Below are positions 17,696-25,387 of a stretch of 64,000 nucleotides of DNA, in pieces. Every line of letters begins with the position of its first letter. Position 1 is the first letter of the stretch. Below the pieces are notes generated by a model. The model was not told the origin of the DNA, did not search any database, and was given only the letters and a program-made list of their open reading frames with translations. Both the position numbers and the translations under genes were made by a program. Source of the stretch: Amycolatopsis thermoflava N1165 (GTDB taxonomy: Bacteria > Actinomycetota > Actinomycetes > Mycobacteriales > Pseudonocardiaceae); NCBI RefSeq assembly GCF_000473265.1, contig NZ_KI421511.1:5562360-5626359 (forward strand). The letters are read 5' to 3'.

Positions 17696-18937
17696 GGGGC
17701 CATCGTGCCCGAGCGGGAGGCTGGGGGTGTCGGTGCTTCCGCGGGTTGAGACTCGAGCCGGTGACGCACCAATAGGCCGGGACGCTGCACGGAGGGCTGG
17801 GCGTGGGCACGGGGCCTTGGCCCCGGGGCACGGGCGCCAGGCGGGAGGTGGCGTGCGCGAGGCGTTGGACGCAGACGCGAGGCGTGGGCACGAGGTACCG
17901 GGCGTGGGCACGAGGCACCGGGCGCGGGACGCCGGGCGCGGGCACGAGACGCCGAGCGTGAGGCGGGGCGTGAGGACCGAGGCGCCGCGCGCCAGGTGCA
18001 AGGCCCGAGGAGCCAGGCGCCAGACGCGAGGCGCCGGCCACCAGGCGCGGACACCAGACGCGGGGCAGGAGGCGCTGGCACCAGACGCGACACCCGAGGA
18101 GCGGGCACCGGGCGCGAGGGCCAAGGCGCCGCGCACCAGAGCAAGCCCCGAGGAGCCAGGAGCCAGGGGGAGCGAGACTCGAGGCGACAGCGCGCGAGGC
18201 ACGAGCCGGGCACCAGGCATGAGGCACGAGCCGGGCACCGGGTGCGAGACCCGTGAGCTGGGCACCAAGCAATGAGGACCGCTGCGCCGGGCGCGAGGCG
18301 CCGGACACGAGACGTCGGCCGGGGCGGAGCGTGACGGGTCGGGGCGGAACGGACCGGAACGGAGCGGAACGGAGCGGAGCGGAACGGAACGGAACGGAGC
18401 GGGCCGGAGTGGAGTGGAACGGAGCGGAGCGGGCCGGAGCGGGGCGGAACGGAGCGGGGCGGGCCGGGGCGGGCCGGGGCGGAACGGAGCGGGCGGGGCG
18501 GGGCGAAGCGTGACGGGGCGGGAGGGCCGGAGGGGGCCGGGAGGGCGGAGCGGGGTGGGGAGTGCTGGGCGCGAGGCCTGAGGGCGACGCGCGAACGCTG
18601 GACGCCAGTCGGGGAGGCACACGCGCAGCCGGGAGGCACGCGCAGTCGGGGAAGCACACGCCCAGCCGGGGAGGCACGCGCAGTCGGGGAAGCACACGCC
18701 CAGCCGGGACGCACACGCCCAGCCGGGGAGGCACACGCCCAGCCGGGGAGGCACACGCCCAGCCGGGGAGGCACAGGCCCCGCCGGGGCATCCAGAGAAG
18801 CGCAGTCCCCACTCATCCGTGTGAACTTCAGCGTCCAAACCTGGTGCAACAAGATCGTGACCTGCGGCGCTCAACCACCACCCCGCCGATCACGTCTATC
18901 CGCTTGTAGACACCAAACCGAAAAGCTGGGGGATCGA
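17696..18937. repeat. 1.2-kb non-coding GC-rich repeat tract
   Basis: This divergent gap separates the reductase/sulfurtransferase gene from the L,D-transpeptidase gene. From about 17780 to 18330 it has degenerate GAGGCGC/GCACGAGG words. From 18349 to 18500 it has a 5-bp GGAAC/GGAGC alternation. From 18609 to 18790 it has a 20-bp unit GCACACGCCCAGCCGGGGAG, with three perfect tandem copies at 18711-18770. Frames on both strands are open because the repeats lack stop triplets; the implied proteins are Pro/Ala/Arg low-complexity and look spurious. Promoters for both flanking genes must lie at its edges. Confidence 0.75.
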
Positions 18938-19558
18938 GTGAGCGTCAAGAAGATGGTGCTGGCCGCGGCGGCTGTGGCCGCCGCGCTGGTGCTTACGGCC
19001 TGTGGGAACGCCGCCGAGCAGGCCGCGGACGTGCAGCAGGTTGCCGCGACCACCGCTGCCCCCACCACGAGCGCGCCGCCCGCGATCACCACCTCGGCTG
19101 CGCCCTCGCCGGCCACCAGCAGCTCCACGCCTGCGCCGTCGACCAGCTCGAAGACCTCCACCTCGAAGAAGACCACCAGCACGACGACCAAGGCGAAGGC
19201 CGCCCCGGCGGGCGTGCCCTGCTCGGCCACCGTCGACGCTTGCGTGGACCTCTCGGCGAAGAAGGCGTGGCTCCTCAGCGACGGCGAAGTCGTCTACGGC
19301 CCGGTCCAGATCATGCCCGGCTCGGCCGGCAACCCGACCCCCGTCGGCACCTTCCGCGTCTCGGGGAAGGTCAGGGACTACCACAGCCGCGAGTTCGACG
19401 CCCCCATGCCGAACTCGGTCTTCTTCCAGCCCGGCATCGCCTTCCACCAGGGCAGCCTGTCCAAGTACTCGCACGGCTGCATCCACCTGTCGACCGGCGC
19501 CTCGCAAAAATTCTTCAGCACGCTGGCGAGCGGGGACACCGTGCAGGTCGTCCGCTAG
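18938..19558 (+). CDS. Lipoprotein L,D-transpeptidase (YkuD domain)
   Basis: The 206-aa protein has a lipoprotein signal peptide with lipobox LTAC (Cys22) and a Ser/Thr/Ala/Lys-rich linker (about 25-90). The YkuD catalytic domain (about 95-206) carries the signature SHGCIHLS with nucleophile Cys and HxGS-type upstream His (FHQGSLSKYSHGC). It should form 3-3 peptidoglycan crosslinks or attach proteins, anchored outside the membrane. GTG 18938 follows a GGGGG ribosome site by 5 nt. Its TAG overlaps the stop of the convergent iniR-like gene. Confidence 0.9.
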   Translation: MSVKKMVLAAAAVAAALVLTACGNAAEQAADVQQVAATTAAPTTSAPPAITTSAAPSPATSSSTPAPSTSSKTSTSKKTTSTTTKAKAAPAGVPCSATVDACVDLSAKKAWLLSDGEVVYGPVQIMPGSAGNPTPVGTFRVSGKVRDYHSREFDAPMPNSVFFQPGIAFHQGSLSKYSHGCIHLSTGASQKFFSTLASGDTVQVVR

Positions 19559-21849
19559 GACGCCACCTGCACGATCTCCCGCAGCTCGGCCAGCAGCTCG
19601 CCGCGGCTGCCTGCGCCCAGGCGCTGGCGCATCCGTGCCATGTGGTGCTCGACCGTCTTCGCCGAGATGAACAGGCGATCACCGATCTGCTTGTACGTCA
19701 GCCCGGCGACCACGAGCTCCGCGACCTGCCGCTCCCGCTCGCTCAGCCGCACCCCGCCCGTGTGCTCCACCGCCTCCCGGCCCGGCCGGCCCTGGAGCAC
19801 ACGGGCACAGTCCAGCAGCGTCACCATCGCCTTCCGGTCCGACGTCCGGATCGCCGCCTGCCCGGCCAGCCGCGCGCCGTCCCAGCACAGGCCGACCCCG
19901 TGCAGGTCCCGCGCCGCCGTCTCGACCGCCACGGCGTCGACCTCGCCGCCCAGCACCTCCAGCCAGCACTGCGCCGCGCGGGCGATCGTCGCGAAGTACG
20001 GGCCCGCCGACGCCGCCTCCGACAACGCCGCGGCGTGCGCGGCCGCCTCCTCCGGCTGCTCCGCGATTACCGCCGCGTGCAGGCCGCTCCAATGCAACGC
20101 GCTCGCCCACAACGGCGGATTCCCCAGCCCGGCCAGCAACTCCCGCGCCTGCCGCAGGTGCGGCGCCAGCCGGTCCCGCTCCCCCAGCCGCGCCGCCGCC
20201 ACCTCGAACTCCCCGAACGGCAGGAACGTGAACAGGTCCACCGGGTGGCGGACCACCGCCTCGCGCGCCTCGATCCAGATCCGCCGCAACCCGGCCAGAT
20301 CGCTCGACCGGCGCGCCAGCCCGACCCGCAACCCGACCGCGAACAACCAGTCCCGCGGCGACAACTGCTCCCCCGCCGACCGCAACTGCGCGGTCGCGCC
20401 CTCCTCGTCGCCACGCAGCATCGCGATCCACGCCAGCAGCAACCGGTGCCGCGGCACCAGCACCCCCGACGACACCGCCCGCTCCAGCAACGGCTCCGCG
20501 ATCGCCGCCTCACCCGAGTGCAACGCCACCAGCGCGCCCAGCGCCGCCGGGCTGTCCGGCAGCAGCACCCGGTCCGACACCGGCTCCAGCATCTCCGCCG
20601 AACGGATCAAAGTGGACAGTGCCACCGTCGGCTGGTCCGTCACCGACTCCAGGACACCACGAGCCGCCGAGGACACCGCACCCGCGAGCAGCGTCGGCGG
20701 ACCGTCCACAGCGGACTTGCCGAGCAGCTTCTCCGCCTCCGCCAGCCGCCCGGACCCGGTCAGGCCGATCACCGCGAAGCAGCGCGCCGCAGCCGTGTCG
20801 GACCACTGGAACAGCTCCGCGCTGCGCGCCAGCTGGCCCCGGTGCGCCAGCGCCGCGCCCGCGACCTGCGCCCCCTCGGCCCGGTCCACCGCGTCGTCCG
20901 CGGCGATCACCTGGTCGGCCAGCTGCAGGGCCGTGTCGAAGTCACCGGTCCGCGCGACCGCCTCAGCCCAGCGCGTGCCCACCGCCGCCGTCGGCCGCCC
21001 GGCACGCACGGCCGCCTCGTACAACCGCGCGGCCAACGCCGGATCGCCTGCCGCCTCGCCCGCGGCCACCTCGAACGCCGTCGCGACGTCCGCCCCGGTC
21101 ACGCCCGTCCCGATCAGCGGCCGGACCAGGCTCAGCACCGGCCCGCTGCGGTCGAGCTGCCGCCGGATCAGCCGCAGCCGCAATGCGATCCGCCGGTCCG
21201 CGGGCACCAGTTCACGCAGGGCGCGCGCGGCGACCGGCAGCAACCGGCCGTCCGGCCCGAGGTACCCGGTCGCGCGCACCGCTTCGACCGTCGACGCGGG
21301 CAGCTTCAACGCGGCGAGCAGGTCCGGATCGGCCCCGGCCTCGACCGCGAGCAGGTAGCACAGCGAATCCTCACCGGCCTGGTCCAGCTCGTGCCGGAAC
21401 GCCGCGACCAGCTCACCGTCGCCACCGGCCAGCAGGCGCACGAACCCCGGCACGCCACCGGTCTGCGCCAGCACCGTGTCGACCGCCATCGGCCGCCCGG
21501 CCCTGGCCAGGAACGTCTCCGTCCGCAGCCGGTCGAACGGACGCAGCACGAGCTGCCCGGTCAGACGGCCGAGCACCTGGTTCAGCGCGGACGGCCGCGG
21601 ATGCGGGCGCGCCGCGATGACGAGACCGGCCGACTCGTCGTCGAGCTGACGGGCCACTTCGGACAGTTCGGCGTCGGTGAGCAGGTGGGCGTCGTCGACC
21701 AGCCGCACGCCGGGGGCGCCGGCGAGGTGGTCGAGCACGGCGGTTTTGCCGTAGCCGCCAGGGGCCACGATCGCGAGGCGGACCGGCGCGAGCTGACCGG
21801 ATTTGATCGCCGCGCAGACCCGCTCGGTGGGTTCGTCCAGCAGGATCAC
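19555..21849 (-). CDS. iniR: IniR-like ATPase/LuxR-type transcriptional regulator
   Basis: The 764-aa protein has a Walker A APGGYGKTA near residues 29-37, Walker B-like VRLVDDAHLL, a STAND/MalT-like ATPase, a long helical-repeat (TPR-like) middle and a C-terminal LuxR HTH (LSERERQVAELVVAGLTYKQIGDRLFISAKTVEHH). This architecture and the adjacent iniBAC genes identify it as the counterpart of mycobacterial IniR (Rv0339c), which activates iniBAC. GTG 21849 overlaps the stop of the Hsp70-like gene (GTGA), so the pair is coupled, and both diverge from iniB. Confidence 0.8.
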   Translation of the reverse strand: MILLDEPTERVCAAIKSGQLAPVRLAIVAPGGYGKTAVLDHLAGAPGVRLVDDAHLLTDAELSEVARQLDDESAGLVIAARPHPRPSALNQVLGRLTGQLVLRPFDRLRTETFLARAGRPMAVDTVLAQTGGVPGFVRLLAGGDGELVAAFRHELDQAGEDSLCYLLAVEAGADPDLLAALKLPASTVEAVRATGYLGPDGRLLPVAARALRELVPADRRIALRLRLIRRQLDRSGPVLSLVRPLIGTGVTGADVATAFEVAAGEAAGDPALAARLYEAAVRAGRPTAAVGTRWAEAVARTGDFDTALQLADQVIAADDAVDRAEGAQVAGAALAHRGQLARSAELFQWSDTAAARCFAVIGLTGSGRLAEAEKLLGKSAVDGPPTLLAGAVSSAARGVLESVTDQPTVALSTLIRSAEMLEPVSDRVLLPDSPAALGALVALHSGEAAIAEPLLERAVSSGVLVPRHRLLLAWIAMLRGDEEGATAQLRSAGEQLSPRDWLFAVGLRVGLARRSSDLAGLRRIWIEAREAVVRHPVDLFTFLPFGEFEVAAARLGERDRLAPHLRQARELLAGLGNPPLWASALHWSGLHAAVIAEQPEEAAAHAAALSEAASAGPYFATIARAAQCWLEVLGGEVDAVAVETAARDLHGVGLCWDGARLAGQAAIRTSDRKAMVTLLDCARVLQGRPGREAVEHTGGVRLSERERQVAELVVAGLTYKQIGDRLFISAKTVEHHMARMRQRLGAGSRGELLAELREIVQVAS

Positions 21850-23006
21850 TCGTCGTCCTCGCTTCGGGAGCCGCCGCGGCGGGAGGGCGCGAACCGGCGA
21901 CGGGGCGGTTCGAGCGGGGTCAGTACGACGGGCGGCCGCGGCGGAACGGGTTCGTCGTCGTACACGTCTTCGGGTTCCAGGTCGGGGAAGCCGGTCACCT
22001 TGGGCACGAGCGCGGTCGACTCGACCGCCGCGCCTTCCACGAGCCGCGCGACCAGCGCCGCCCCGCGCGCGACCGCGGACGCCGGCTCGGGCTCGGCGAC
22101 CACCCGGCCGCCGGTCAGCCCGGCGACCAGCTCGGTGAGCAGCGGGACCGCCGCCGTGCCGCCGACCAGCAGCACGACGCTCAGCCGTTCGTACCGGCGC
22201 AGCGGTTCGAGCGTCGCGAGCAGGTTCGGCCGCACCAGCCGGTCGAACTCCGCGCGCGTCACCCGTACCGGCCCGATCTCGGTCTCGGGCAGCGCCGACA
22301 GCCGCTCCTTCGCCTCCGCGCACACCAGCCGCAACGCCGACGGCGCGACGTCGCCGCAGCGCTCGCGGACGTGCTCGAACAGCAGGTCGTCGAGCGTCTT
22401 CCCGGCCGTCGGCTCGGCCGGTTCGGCGTGCGTGACCAGCTCGAACGTCGTGGCTCCGCGGCGCAGCACGGCGAGGTCGGCGTGCTCGCCGCCGATCCGG
22501 CACACCCCGACGAGCGTCTGCGGGTCGATCCGCTCACGCGCGAGGTGCCCCTCCGCGGCGGCGACCGGCGTCGGCAACAGCATCGCGGGCGGCAACCCGG
22601 CCGCGGCCAGCGCATCCAGCAGCAGCTTGCGCCGGTAGGTACCCCAGGACGGCGGGTGCGTGATCGCGATGCGCTCGGCAGGCTCGCCCTCGTCGGCGGC
22701 GACCTGGTCGACGACCCACCCCGCGACGGCGGCCGTGAGCGCCTCGGCCGTGTACAGCTCGTCACCAAGGAGGAACGGAACGTCGTCGCCGACCCGGCGC
22801 AAGAAACCACGCGCCACCCGGTCGGGTTCCACGACCGAGCGCCGAACCGCCTCCGCGCCGACTGACACCGTCGCGTCCGGGGCGACGTGCACGACCGACT
22901 CGACGGCGGGCACGACCACCGGCTCCGACCAGCGTTCGCCCACGTCACGGCACACGGCAGCGGCGATGCCGGTGCTGCCGATGTCGATGCCGAGAACGTG
23001 ACGCAT
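21846..23006 (-). CDS. Truncated Hsp70-like ATPase
   Basis: The 386-aa protein is an Hsp70/actin-fold nucleotide-binding domain: phosphate-1 loop VLGIDIGSTGIAAAV, phosphate-2 region GVCRIGGEHADLAVL and adenosine motif VLLVGGTAAVPLL. After about residue 330 only a short Pro/Arg-rich acidic-ended tail remains, so the canonical substrate-binding domain is missing. It is coupled to the iniR-like gene and divergent from iniB, suggesting it modulates the regulator or senses envelope damage with it. Start is ATG 23006; GTG 23027 with AAGGGG upstream would add seven residues. Confidence 0.82.
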   Translation of the reverse strand: MRHVLGIDIGSTGIAAAVCRDVGERWSEPVVVPAVESVVHVAPDATVSVGAEAVRRSVVEPDRVARGFLRRVGDDVPFLLGDELYTAEALTAAVAGWVVDQVAADEGEPAERIAITHPPSWGTYRRKLLLDALAAAGLPPAMLLPTPVAAAEGHLARERIDPQTLVGVCRIGGEHADLAVLRRGATTFELVTHAEPAEPTAGKTLDDLLFEHVRERCGDVAPSALRLVCAEAKERLSALPETEIGPVRVTRAEFDRLVRPNLLATLEPLRRYERLSVVLLVGGTAAVPLLTELVAGLTGGRVVAEPEPASAVARGAALVARLVEGAAVESTALVPKVTGFPDLEPEDVYDDEPVPPRPPVVLTPLEPPRRRFAPSRRGGSRSEDDE

Positions 23007-23068
23007 AGGGGTTGAATCCTCACTCACGGGGTCGCCCCTTCGTACCAAAGTCGCCCGTTGGGGTCACA

Positions 23069-23084
23069 TCCCCTAATCCCCTAA
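23069..23084 (+). promoter_or_regulatory. Tandem 8-bp direct repeat in the hsp70-iniB divergent region
   Basis: TCCCCTAA occurs twice head to tail at 23069-23076 and 23077-23084, in the 226-nt gap between the divergent hsp70-like and iniB starts. An activator such as the IniR-like protein could bind here. This is an inference from position only. Confidence 0.35.
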
Positions 23085-23232
23085 CCGGTTGCCCCGATGG
23101 CCTCGCCGAAGGTTGCGGACCGATCCCCGATGCCGCGGTAACGGAACGGTCACTAGCTTCAGCCAAGGCGTCCTGCGGTGCACCCTGGACGCCTTGTCCG
23201 TTTTCACCCCCCGAGATCCGCGGAGATATTCC

Positions 23233-25278
23233 TTGTCTCTCCCCGCCCAGAACCTGCACGAGTTCGTGCTCACCCTGCTGAACGACGAGGCTGCCCGGTC
23301 GGCGTTCGCCGCCGACCCGACCAGCGCGCTCGCCGCCGCCGGCTTGAGCGACGTCACGCCGCAGGACATCCAGGAAGTCGCCCCGCTGGTCGCCGACTAC
23401 GCGCCCGCGCCGCTGGCCGACGCCCTGTCCGCGCTGCCGCTGGACGCCGACGTGACCGACCTGCAGGGCGCCATCGCCCAGCTGCAGGCCGTCGCGGACG
23501 CGGCCGACGCGCTGCCGGTCGAGGCCCCCGAGCTGCCCCTGGACGTCCCGGCCCGCGCCGACCTGCCCATCGACGCCCCGGCCCTGCCGGTCGACACCTC
23601 CGCGCTGCCGCTCGGCGAGGAGCTGCTGGGTGGCCCGACCGCCCAGGTGCTGCCCGAGCTCGGCGACCTGCCGGTGGAGCTGCCCGCTCTGGGTGACCTG
23701 CCGCTGGGCGACCTGCCGCTCGACGTCCCGGCCCGCCAGGACCTGCCGGTCAACGCGCTGCCGGTGGACCAGCTGCCGCTGGACGCGCTGCCCACGGACA
23801 GCCTGCCCACCGACGCGCTGCCGGTCGAGCTGCCCGAGCTGGGTGACATCCCGGTCGAGCTGCCCGAGCTGAGCGACCTGCCGCTCCAGCCGCCCGCCGT
23901 CGACGGCCTCCCGCTGGACGCCCGCAACGACCTGCCGACCGAGGCGCTCACCGGCGCGGCCCCCGAGCTGGGCGAGCTGCCGGTCGGGCTGCCCGAGGTC
24001 GAGGGCCTGCAGGGCTCGCTGCCCGGGCTCCCGGTCCAGCTGCCCGCCCTGGGTGAGCTGCCCTCCCTGCCGACCGTGGGCGCCGAGCGCGCCGACGTGC
24101 CGAGCGAGCTGACCGCCCTGCCGGTCGACGGGAGCGGCCTGCCCCTCGACACCAGCGCGCTGCCCCTCGACGCCGGTTCCCTGCCGGTGGGCACCGAGGA
24201 CGTCGCCGCCCTCGGCGAGGCCGTCGGCCTGACCGAGCTGCCGGAGACGGGCGACCTGCCCGTCGACCTCGACACGCTGGGCTCGCTGCCGGTGGCCGCC
24301 CCGTCGCTGGGCGACAAGCCGTTCACCGCTCCCGACCTGGACATCCCGGCCGTCGGCCGCGTGGACACCGCCAGCGCGGGCTCCGAGGACGGCTACGCCA
24401 CCACCGTGTCCTACGAGGGCGAGCTGGCCGAGGGCGCCGCCGCGGCCGCCGCCGCCCAGGAAGGCGCCGGTGTCGCCGGCACCGCGGGCACCCCGGCGGG
24501 CGCCTTCATCGGCAGCGCCGCCGGCAGCACCGAGGGCTTCACCGGCGGCCTCGCCGTCGAGAACAACGAGGGTGAGCTGCAGGGCGGCCTGACCGCTGGT
24601 GAGGACGCCGTCCTCGCGGGCGCCCGCACCGACTCGGCCCTGGGCACCTACACCCTCGGCGTGGACGGCACCCCCGCCGACCTGCCCGCCGACGTGCCGA
24701 GCTTCGACGAGGCTGGCGACCTGGCCGGTTCGCTCGACTCGGACGTCCTCGGCCGCGCCGAGCCCGCCGCCGGCACGATCGCCGACTACATCTCGATCGG
24801 CGGTGACCTGGTCGGCGGCGGTGTCGCGCAGAACTCGGCCACCCTCGGCGAGTACCTGACGCTGGGTGGCGCGCAGACCGGTGACCTGGTCGCCAACGCG
24901 GGCGCCCAGGCGGGCACCGCGATCTCCGACGGTGGCCACCAGGCCGCGGACCTCGCCTCCGACCTGCCCGCCGCCCCCGGCGTGCCGACCGTGCTGCCCG
25001 CCGCCGTCCCGGCCGAGATCCCGGCCGAGGCGCCCGGCGACCTGCCGGTCCACTTCGGCGCCGAGCTGCCGCAGGGCCTGCCGCACCTGCCGGTCGCGAA
25101 CCCGCTGCCGGACGTCACCGGCCAGGTCGAGCACGCGCTGACCACGGACCCGGTCAAGGAGGTCGTCTCCGTGACCGACAGCCCGCTGGTCGACACGCTC
25201 GGCCCGCTCAACCACGCGCCGCTGCCCGAGGCCGCCGACCTCGACAACCTGCACGGCGACCTGCCCCTGGGGCACTGA
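23233..25278 (+). CDS. iniB: IniB-like envelope protein with LP-rich repeats
   Basis: The 681-aa protein has an N-terminal IniB-type helical domain (NLHEFVLTLLNDEAARSAFA, then DVTPQDIQEVAPLVADY, residues 1-60). A long acidic region (about 70-390) follows, built from short LPV/LPL-D/E units (DLPLDV, ELGDLPVELP, ALPVD). A Gly/Ala-rich region (about 390-560) and a Pro-rich end come last. No classical signal peptide or membrane helix is obvious. In mycobacteria iniB heads the cell-wall-stress iniBAC operon and its function is unknown. TTG 23233 is preferred: GGAG lies 8 nt upstream and it places the conserved domain at the N-terminus. Two hairpins follow the gene. Confidence 0.8.
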   Translation: MSLPAQNLHEFVLTLLNDEAARSAFAADPTSALAAAGLSDVTPQDIQEVAPLVADYAPAPLADALSALPLDADVTDLQGAIAQLQAVADAADALPVEAPELPLDVPARADLPIDAPALPVDTSALPLGEELLGGPTAQVLPELGDLPVELPALGDLPLGDLPLDVPARQDLPVNALPVDQLPLDALPTDSLPTDALPVELPELGDIPVELPELSDLPLQPPAVDGLPLDARNDLPTEALTGAAPELGELPVGLPEVEGLQGSLPGLPVQLPALGELPSLPTVGAERADVPSELTALPVDGSGLPLDTSALPLDAGSLPVGTEDVAALGEAVGLTELPETGDLPVDLDTLGSLPVAAPSLGDKPFTAPDLDIPAVGRVDTASAGSEDGYATTVSYEGELAEGAAAAAAAQEGAGVAGTAGTPAGAFIGSAAGSTEGFTGGLAVENNEGELQGGLTAGEDAVLAGARTDSALGTYTLGVDGTPADLPADVPSFDEAGDLAGSLDSDVLGRAEPAAGTIADYISIGGDLVGGGVAQNSATLGEYLTLGGAQTGDLVANAGAQAGTAISDGGHQAADLASDLPAAPGVPTVLPAAVPAEIPAEAPGDLPVHFGAELPQGLPHLPVANPLPDVTGQVEHALTTDPVKEVVSVTDSPLVDTLGPLNHAPLPEAADLDNLHGDLPLGH

Positions 25279-25280
25279 CC

Positions 25281-25304
25281 GGTAGCCGCAACGGCGCGGC
25301 TACC
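25281..25304 (+). terminator. Hairpin 1 after iniB
   Basis: GGTAGCCGC (25281-25289) and GCGGCTACC (25296-25304) form a perfect 9-bp stem with a 6-nt loop, 2 nt after the iniB stop. It is the first of two stacked stems and may be part of a tandem terminator or mRNA-stabilising element. Confidence 0.6.
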
Positions 25305-25314
25305 ACTCACCGAT

Positions 25315-25354
25315 GAAGCGGCGGGGTTCGTCTCAGAACGGACCCCGCCGCTTC
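25315..25354 (+). terminator. Strong hairpin between iniB and iniA
   Basis: A perfect 13-bp stem (GAAGCGGCGGGGT at 25315-25327 with ACCCCGCCGCTTC at 25342-25354) and a 14-nt loop is followed by ACGTTTT. It looks like an intrinsic terminator, probably leaky, separating iniB from iniA. It also argues against ATG 25313 as the iniA start, since that codon lies in the stem. Confidence 0.7.
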
Positions 25355-25387
25355 ACGTTTTGGTCACGACACGGCACACTCCTCCGC

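Noticed and set aside
18609-18790. Possible CRISPR or VNTR-coded surface protein
   Set aside because: The 20-bp unit has no spacers, and its period is not a multiple of three, so it would shift frame every copy.
17696-18874. A long minus-strand reading frame extending the reductase/sulfurtransferase fusion upstream to about 994 aa
   Set aside because: The extension is pure low-complexity translation of stop-poor tandem repeats. The Rossmann motif begins right after ATG 17695.
19240-22638. A 1132-aa plus-strand frame opposite the iniR-like gene
   Set aside because: The minus strand encodes a well-structured ATPase/LuxR protein. The plus frame gives Arg/Pro-rich sequence without domains, a GC-rich shadow.
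23020-25275. A 751-aa minus-strand frame opposite iniB
   Set aside because: It mirrors the IniB repeats and has no recognisable domain; IniB has a ribosome site and conserved N-terminus.
25313-25387. An earlier iniA start at ATG 25313
   Set aside because: The codon lies at the edge of a perfect terminator-like stem, has no ribosome site, and adds residues without protein-like character.
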